Shown here: positions 59,663-64,000 of the stretch, one piece after another
Position numbering within the stretch: the first letter of the stretch is position 1
Layout of the letters: each line of letters opens with the position of its first letter
DNA from: Actinacidiphila sp965342175
GTDB lineage: Bacteria > Actinomycetota > Actinomycetes > Streptomycetales > Streptomycetaceae
DNA: 64,000 nt
Assembly: GCF_965342175.1 (NCBI RefSeq)
Contig: NZ_CBDRBL010000012.1
Location: 1-64,000 of the forward strand
Reading direction: 5' to 3'
Made by a program: the position numbers and the translations under genes
Notes under the pieces: model-generated
The model's database searches: none
Told to the model about the DNA's origin: nothing
What the model saw: only the letters and a program-made list of their open reading frames with translations

Positions 59663-62407
59663 GTGGCTTCCGGATCAGATCGCAACCCGATCATCATTGG
59701 CGGCCTTCCCAGCCAGGTCCCGGATTTCGATCCCGAGGAGACGGCGGAATGGCTCGACTCGCTTGACGCCGCCATCGACGAGCGCGGACGTGAGCGCGCC
59801 CGCTACCTCATGCTCCGCCTGATCGAGCGGGCCCGCGAGCGGCGGGTCGCTGTGCCCGAGATGCGCAGCACGGATTACGTCAACACCATCGCGACCAAGG
59901 ACGAGCCGTTCTTCCCCGGCAACGAGGACGTCGAGCGGCGCATCCTGAACGCGACCCGCTGGAACGCGGCGGTCATGGTGTCCCGGGCCCAGCGGCCGGG
60001 GATCGGCGTCGGCGGGCACATCGCCACCTTCGCTTCCTCCGCCTCCCTGTACGACGTGGGCTTCAACCACTTCTTCCGGGGCAAGGACGACGGCAAGGGA
60101 GGGGACCAGATCTTCTTCCAGGGTCACGCCTCCCCCGGCGTGTACGCCCGCGCCTTCCTGCTGGACCGGCTCTCCGAGACCCAGCTCGACGCCTTCCGCC
60201 AGGAGAGGTCCAAGGCGCCGTACGGCCTGTCGAGCTACCCGCACCCGCGTCTCATGCCGGACTTCTGGGAGTTCCCGACCGTCTCCATGGGCCTCGGCCC
60301 GCTGGGCGCGATCTACCAGGCCCGGATGAACCGCTACCTGCAGGCGCGCGGCATCGCCGACACCGAGCAGTCGCACGTGTGGGCGTTCCTCGGCGACGGC
60401 GAGATGGACGAGCCCGAGTCGCTCGGCCAGCTCTCTCTGGCCGCCCGCGAGGGCCTGGACAACCTCACGTTCGTCGTCAACTGCAACCTGCAGCGGCTCG
60501 ACGGCCCGGTGCGCGGCAACGGCAAGATCATCCAGGAGCTGGAGTCGCAGTTCCGCGGCGCCGGCTGGAACGTCATCAAGCTGATCTGGGACCGCTCCTG
60601 GGACCCGCTGCTCGCCCAGGACCGCGACGGCGTGCTGGTGAACAAGCTCAACACCACGCCCGACGGCCAGTTCCAGACCTACGCCACCGAGACCGGCGCC
60701 TACATCCGCCGGCACTTCTTCGGTGACGACCACCGGCTGCGCGCGATGGTCGAGAACCTCACCGACGACCAGATCCTGCACCTGGGCCGCGGCGGCCACG
60801 ACCACCGCAAGATCTACGCGGCGTACAAGGCGGCCCGTGAGCACAAGGGCCAGCCCACCGTGATCCTGGCCCAGACCGTCAAGGGCTGGACGCTCGGCCC
60901 GAACTTCGAGGGCCGCAACGCGACCCACCAGATGAAGAAGCTGACGGTCGAGGACCTCAAGCGCTTCCGCGACCGGCTGCACCTGCCGATCTCCGACAAG
61001 GAGCTCGAGTCCGGCGCCCCGCCGTACTACCACCCGGGCCGGAACTCCGAGGAGATCCAGTACATGCACGACCGGCGCAAGGGCCTGGGCGGTTACGTCC
61101 CGACCCGCGTCGTGCGCGCGAAGCCGCTGGCGCTGCCGGACGACAAGGCCTACGCGGCGACCCGCAAGGGCTCCGGCCAGCAGACGATCGCCACCACCAT
61201 GGCCTTCGTCCGGCTGCTGAAGGACCTCATGCGGGACAAGGAGATCGGCAAGCGCTTCGTGCCGATCGCCCCGGACGAGTACCGCACCTTCGGCATGGAC
61301 TCGCTCTTCCCGTCGGCCAAGATCTACAACCCGCTGGGCCAGACGTACGAGTCGGTCGACCGCGAGCTGCTGCTGGCCTACAAGGAGTCCCCCACCGGCC
61401 AGATGCTGCACGACGGCATCTCCGAGGCGGGCTGCACCGCCTCGCTGATCGCCGCCGGGTCCTCCTACGCCACCCACGGCGAGCCGCTGATCCCGGTCTA
61501 CGTCTTCTACTCGATGTTCGGCTTCCAGCGCACCGGCGACCAGTTCTGGCAGATGTCCGACCAGCTGGCGCGCGGTTTCGTGCTGGGCGCCACGGCGGGC
61601 CGCACCACCCTCACCGGTGAGGGCCTGCAGCACGCCGACGGCCACTCGCACCTGCTGGCCTCGACCAACCCGGCCGTCGTCGCCTACGACCCGGCGTTCG
61701 GCTTCGAGCTCGCCCACATCGTCAAGGACGGCCTGCGCCGCATGTACGGCCAGCCCGCCCCCGGCGAGGACCCGAACGTCTTCTACTACCTCACCGTCTA
61801 CAACGAGCCGATCGTCCAGCCGGCCGAGCCGCAGAACGTGGACGTCGAGGGCATCCTGAAGGGCCTGTACAAGTACCGGTCCGCCGAGGCGGGCGCGATC
61901 CCGGCGCAGATCCTGGCGTCCGGCGTCGCGGTGCCGTGGGCGCTGGAGGCGCAGAGGATCCTCGCCGAGGAGTGGAACGTCCGGGCCGACGTGTGGTCCG
62001 CGACCTCCTGGAACGAGCTGCGGCGTGACGCCGTGGAGGCCGAGGAGCACAACCTGCTCCACCCGGAGGAGGAGCAGCGCGTCCCGTACGTGACGCGGAA
62101 GCTCAGTGGCTCCGAGGGCCCCTTCGTGGCCGTGTCGGACTGGATGCGGGCCGTCCCGGACCAGATCTCCCGCTGGGTGCCCGGCACGTGGCAGTCGCTC
62201 GGCGCCGACGGCTTCGGCTTCGCCGACACCCGTGGCGCGGCGCGCCGGTTCTTCCACATCGACGCCCAGTCGGTGGTCCTCGGCGTGCTCACCGAGCTCG
62301 CCAGGGAAGGGAAGATCGACCGCTCGGTGCTGAAGCAGGCGATCGACCGCTACAAGCTGCTCGACGTCGCGGCCGCCGACCCCGGCGCCGCGGGCGGCGA
62401 CGCGTAA
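59663..62407 (+). CDS. aceE: Pyruvate dehydrogenase E1 component (homodimeric type)
   Basis: A 914-residue thiamine-diphosphate enzyme that decarboxylates pyruvate and acetylates the E2 lipoyl domain, feeding acetyl-CoA to the TCA cycle. GTG 59663 follows GAAGGA. The large single-chain AceE form is recognised by GGHIATFASSASLYDVGFNHFFRG, the TPP motif GDGEMDEPESLGQLSLAAREGLDNLTFVVNCN (about 244-275), and the pyrimidine-domain block HGEPLIPVYVFYSMFGFQRTGDQFWQMSDQLARGF. Length and motif order are complete. E2 and E3 genes are not in the window. It is monocistronic with its own terminator. Confidence 0.98.
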   Translation: MASGSDRNPIIIGGLPSQVPDFDPEETAEWLDSLDAAIDERGRERARYLMLRLIERARERRVAVPEMRSTDYVNTIATKDEPFFPGNEDVERRILNATRWNAAVMVSRAQRPGIGVGGHIATFASSASLYDVGFNHFFRGKDDGKGGDQIFFQGHASPGVYARAFLLDRLSETQLDAFRQERSKAPYGLSSYPHPRLMPDFWEFPTVSMGLGPLGAIYQARMNRYLQARGIADTEQSHVWAFLGDGEMDEPESLGQLSLAAREGLDNLTFVVNCNLQRLDGPVRGNGKIIQELESQFRGAGWNVIKLIWDRSWDPLLAQDRDGVLVNKLNTTPDGQFQTYATETGAYIRRHFFGDDHRLRAMVENLTDDQILHLGRGGHDHRKIYAAYKAAREHKGQPTVILAQTVKGWTLGPNFEGRNATHQMKKLTVEDLKRFRDRLHLPISDKELESGAPPYYHPGRNSEEIQYMHDRRKGLGGYVPTRVVRAKPLALPDDKAYAATRKGSGQQTIATTMAFVRLLKDLMRDKEIGKRFVPIAPDEYRTFGMDSLFPSAKIYNPLGQTYESVDRELLLAYKESPTGQMLHDGISEAGCTASLIAAGSSYATHGEPLIPVYVFYSMFGFQRTGDQFWQMSDQLARGFVLGATAGRTTLTGEGLQHADGHSHLLASTNPAVVAYDPAFGFELAHIVKDGLRRMYGQPAPGEDPNVFYYLTVYNEPIVQPAEPQNVDVEGILKGLYKYRSAEAGAIPAQILASGVAVPWALEAQRILAEEWNVRADVWSATSWNELRRDAVEAEEHNLLHPEEEQRVPYVTRKLSGSEGPFVAVSDWMRAVPDQISRWVPGTWQSLGADGFGFADTRGAARRFFHIDAQSVVLGVLTELAREGKIDRSVLKQAIDRYKLLDVAAADPGAAGGDA

Positions 62408-62425
62408 GGCCGTCGCCCCACCCGG

Positions 62426-62455
62426 GGCCCCCGTCGCGACCACGCGGCGGGGGCC
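62426..62455 (+). terminator. Terminator after aceE
   Basis: GGCCCCCG (62426-62433) with CGGGGGCC (62448-62455) forms the outer stem, with CGCG/CGCG inside separated by a single T/G position and an ACCA loop. It begins 19 bases after the aceE stop. Confidence 0.8.
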
Positions 62456-62958
62456 TCGGTCGTTCCCGGCTCCCCGCGGGCCCGGTCACCGGCCGGCCAT
62501 CCGGAAGGCGCGGACCGTGTGCCGTGGCTCCGGGACCCCTGTGCCGGACGGGAACGTCGTGAAGTCGCCCTGGGGTGGCGCTGCCGGCGCTCCGGCGGGT
62601 CGTCACCGGCCCGCCGGACCGGTGGGCCGGCGACTTCGCGGACGTCCCCGGCGGCAGCGGCGCACGGGGTTCCGATGTCTGTGTCCGCGCGTTCGTGGAC
62701 GAGACGTGCCCCGCGGAAGCCGCCTCCGGCCCATGGGCGCGGCTCGCCCGGATCGCGGCGAGTGGCGGGACCGCCCGCCGCGGCGGCCGGGGCGGCCCGG
62801 CAGCGAGCGCCGGAGTGGCCGGGGCTGCCCGGGCCGCGGCTGCCGCGGTCAGCACAAGGCCCAGGACGGTCAGTGCTGCCAGGGCGGTCAGTGCTGCCGG
62901 TACTGCGCCGTGCATGTGGATCACTCCCCCGTGGTGGCCGTGCTTCCACGGTGAACGG
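62456..62958. other. Intergenic stretch with a doubtful secreted-protein frame
   Basis: About 500 bases between aceE and the convergent MFS gene. On the minus strand ATG 62915, eight bases after GGGGGAG, opens a frame starting with a convincing signal peptide (MHGAVPAALTALAALTVLGLVLTAAAAARA). The rest is Pro/Arg-rich low-complexity sequence that reads through the aceE terminator and into aceE. It may be a truncated or frameshifted secreted protein. I do not call it a gene with confidence. Confidence 0.3.
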
Positions 62959-62992
62959 CGAGGCCCGGGGCCGCCAAGGGCCCCGGGCCTCG
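62959..62992 (-). terminator. Terminator after the MFS exporter gene
   Basis: CGAGGCCCGGGGCC (62959-62972) and GGCCCCGGGCCTCG (62979-62992) form a perfect 14-bp stem with a GCCAAG loop, extended by outer GTGAAC/GTTCAC pairs. It lies 27 bases after the minus-strand stop codon at 63020. Confidence 0.85.
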
Positions 62993-63019
62993 TTCACCCG
63001 GATAGGGGGTTCTCCGGCG

Positions 63020-64000
63020 TCAGATGTGCACGCCGCCGCCCGCGGCGTCCGCGTTGACGCCGCGCTTGGTCAGGAAGGCGATGGCCGCCGCGAAGGCGGC
63101 CACGACGCCGGCGACGGTGAAGGCGAGGCCCATTCCCGAAAGGAAGGTCTCATGGGTGACCTTCGTGACCAGCGCGACGACCTCGGCCGGGGTGTCCTTG
63201 GCGACCGGCGGCACACCGACCACGACCGCGTCGGCGGCCTGCGCCGCCTGCTCGCCCTTCAGCGGGGGCAGGCCCGCGGCGGCCCACTTCTCGGGCAGCA
63301 CACCGTCCACCCGCGAGGCCATGACCGTGCCCAGCACGGCGGTGCCGAGGCTGCCGCCCACCTGCATCGCGGAGCCCTGGAGGCCGCCGGCCACGCCCGA
63401 CAGCTCCAGCGGGGCGTTGCCGACGATGACGTCGGTGGCGCCGACCATCACGGGGGCCAGGCCGAGGCCCAGCAGTCCGAACCAGAGGGACATGACCGCT
63501 GTGCCGGAGTCGGCCTCGAGGCTCGTCATGCCGAACATGGCGACCGCCGTGAACACCATGCCGCCGACCAGCGGCACCCTGGGGCCGAACCTGGTGATCA
63601 GCGCGCCTGCGACGGGCGAGCTGACGATCATCATCGCGGTGAGCGGCAGCAGGTGGACGCCGCATTCCACCGCCGACATGCCGTGCACGTTCTGCAGGTA
63701 GAAGGTGACGAAGAACAGGCCGCCCAGGAAGGCGAAGGCCATCAGCACCATCAGCGCGGTGCCCGCGGACAGCGGCACCGAGCGGAACATCCGCAGCGGG
63801 ATCAGCGGCTCGGCGGACTTGTTCTCCCAGAGCGCGAACAGTACGAAGAGCAGCACCGAGCCGACCAGGAAGCCCAGCGTCAGCGGATCGCCCCAGCCCC
63901 ACTCAGGTGCCTTGATCAGGCCCCACACCAGGCCGAACATCGCGCCGGAGAGCAGCACGATGCCTGGGATGTCGAAGGACCGCGGGGCGTTCTCGGCGCG
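63020..64000 (-). CDS. DHA2-family MFS exporter, C-terminal part
   Basis: The frame runs off the right edge and ends at 63020. The visible 326 residues hold about eight membrane helices of a 14-helix drug:H+ antiporter. RAENAPRSFDIPGIVLLSGAMFGLVWGL and NKSAEPLIPLRMFRSVPLSAG are the usual mid-protein loop and helices, followed by LPLTAMMIVSSPVAGALITRFGPRVPLVGG and SGVAGGLQGSAMQVGGSLGTAVLGTVMA. The C-terminus is short (GVNADAAGGGVHI). The N-terminal half, with the antiporter motif, is outside the window. A strong terminator follows. Confidence 0.88.
   Translation of the reverse strand, partial: RAENAPRSFDIPGIVLLSGAMFGLVWGLIKAPEWGWGDPLTLGFLVGSVLLFVLFALWENKSAEPLIPLRMFRSVPLSAGTALMVLMAFAFLGGLFFVTFYLQNVHGMSAVECGVHLLPLTAMMIVSSPVAGALITRFGPRVPLVGGMVFTAVAMFGMTSLEADSGTAVMSLWFGLLGLGLAPVMVGATDVIVGNAPLELSGVAGGLQGSAMQVGGSLGTAVLGTVMASRVDGVLPEKWAAAGLPPLKGEQAAQAADAVVVGVPPVAKDTPAEVVALVTKVTHETFLSGMGLAFTVAGVVAAFAAAIAFLTKRGVNADAAGGGVHI

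Noticed and set aside
59675..62443. A 922-codon open frame opposite aceE
   Set aside because: It mirrors aceE on the other strand, which is common in high-GC DNA. The product has no domains and is rich in Arg, Gly, Val and Asp in the pattern of antisense frames.
62289..62915. Minus-strand secreted protein gene after aceE
   Set aside because: The signal peptide is good, but the rest is low complexity, runs through the aceE terminator and into the aceE 3' end; kept only as a note.

Overview
The window is chromosomal DNA from a high-GC actinomycete, almost certainly a Streptomyces. Coding regions have strong G/C bias at third positions, GTG starts are common, and the gene content is typical of the genus: RsbU/SpoIIE-type phosphatases, a Ser/Thr kinase, many TerD proteins, homodimeric-type pyruvate dehydrogenase E1 (aceE) and a GH46 chitosanase. 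No tRNA, rRNA, CRISPR array or replication origin was seen.

Layout. 1-0.2 kb: right end of an IS200/IS605-type element (tnpB 3' end plus hairpin) directly against a small membrane protein gene. 0.6-4.1 kb: OFA-family MFS transporter with its small subunit, a secreted chitosanase with a perfect palindromic operator, a zinc-ligand-free bL36 ribosomal protein and a secreted His-rich protein. 4.4-12.3 kb: PP2C phosphatase and metabolic singletons (FAD subunit of a molybdenum hydroxylase, isochorismatase, GNAT, ARMT1-like phosphatase, dienelactone hydrolase). 12.8-17.9 kb: a kinase with a YVTN beta-propeller and a multidomain SpoIIE-type protein whose phosphatase metal ligands look degenerate. 18-23 kb: lamin-tail secreted protein, an extreme G/C homopolymer tract, a secreted purple-acid-type phosphatase and a HupE/UreJ-like membrane protein. 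23-27.4 kb: an operon of a ribbon-helix-helix/HicB-like regulator, a DUF4097 adhesin-like protein and a DrrAB-type ABC exporter, preceded by a cluster of TGGCACC repeats, partly phased at 10 bp. 27.6-30.6 kb: a frameshifted Tn3-family transposase. 30.8-43.4 kb: mixed metabolic and membrane genes, including PhoD, a Mut7-C protein, a 12-copy octanucleotide repeat and a DHA2 exporter fused to a MarR-like domain.

44-49 kb: a Family 2B encapsulin shell protein (nanocompartment with an internal cyclic-nucleotide-binding domain) without an adjacent recognisable cargo enzyme, followed by a leaderless DUF4097 gene and a coiled-coil protein. 49.3-58.1 kb: a Ter stress cluster. It combines a translationally coupled HAD / phosphoribosyltransferase-StiP / HpcH-like set with three TerD-domain proteins (one with a Pro/Tyr-rich tail), a TerA-like protein and a TerC-like DUF475 membrane protein. 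58-64 kb: peroxiredoxin, DUF3052, aceE behind an inverted-repeat candidate operator, and a truncated DHA2 exporter at the window edge.

The most interesting systems are the orphan encapsulin, the Ter cluster, the repeat-controlled HicB-like/DUF4097/ABC operon, and the pairing of a zinc-independent ribosomal protein with a His-rich secreted protein. Functions come from family recognition by eye; no database search was run.
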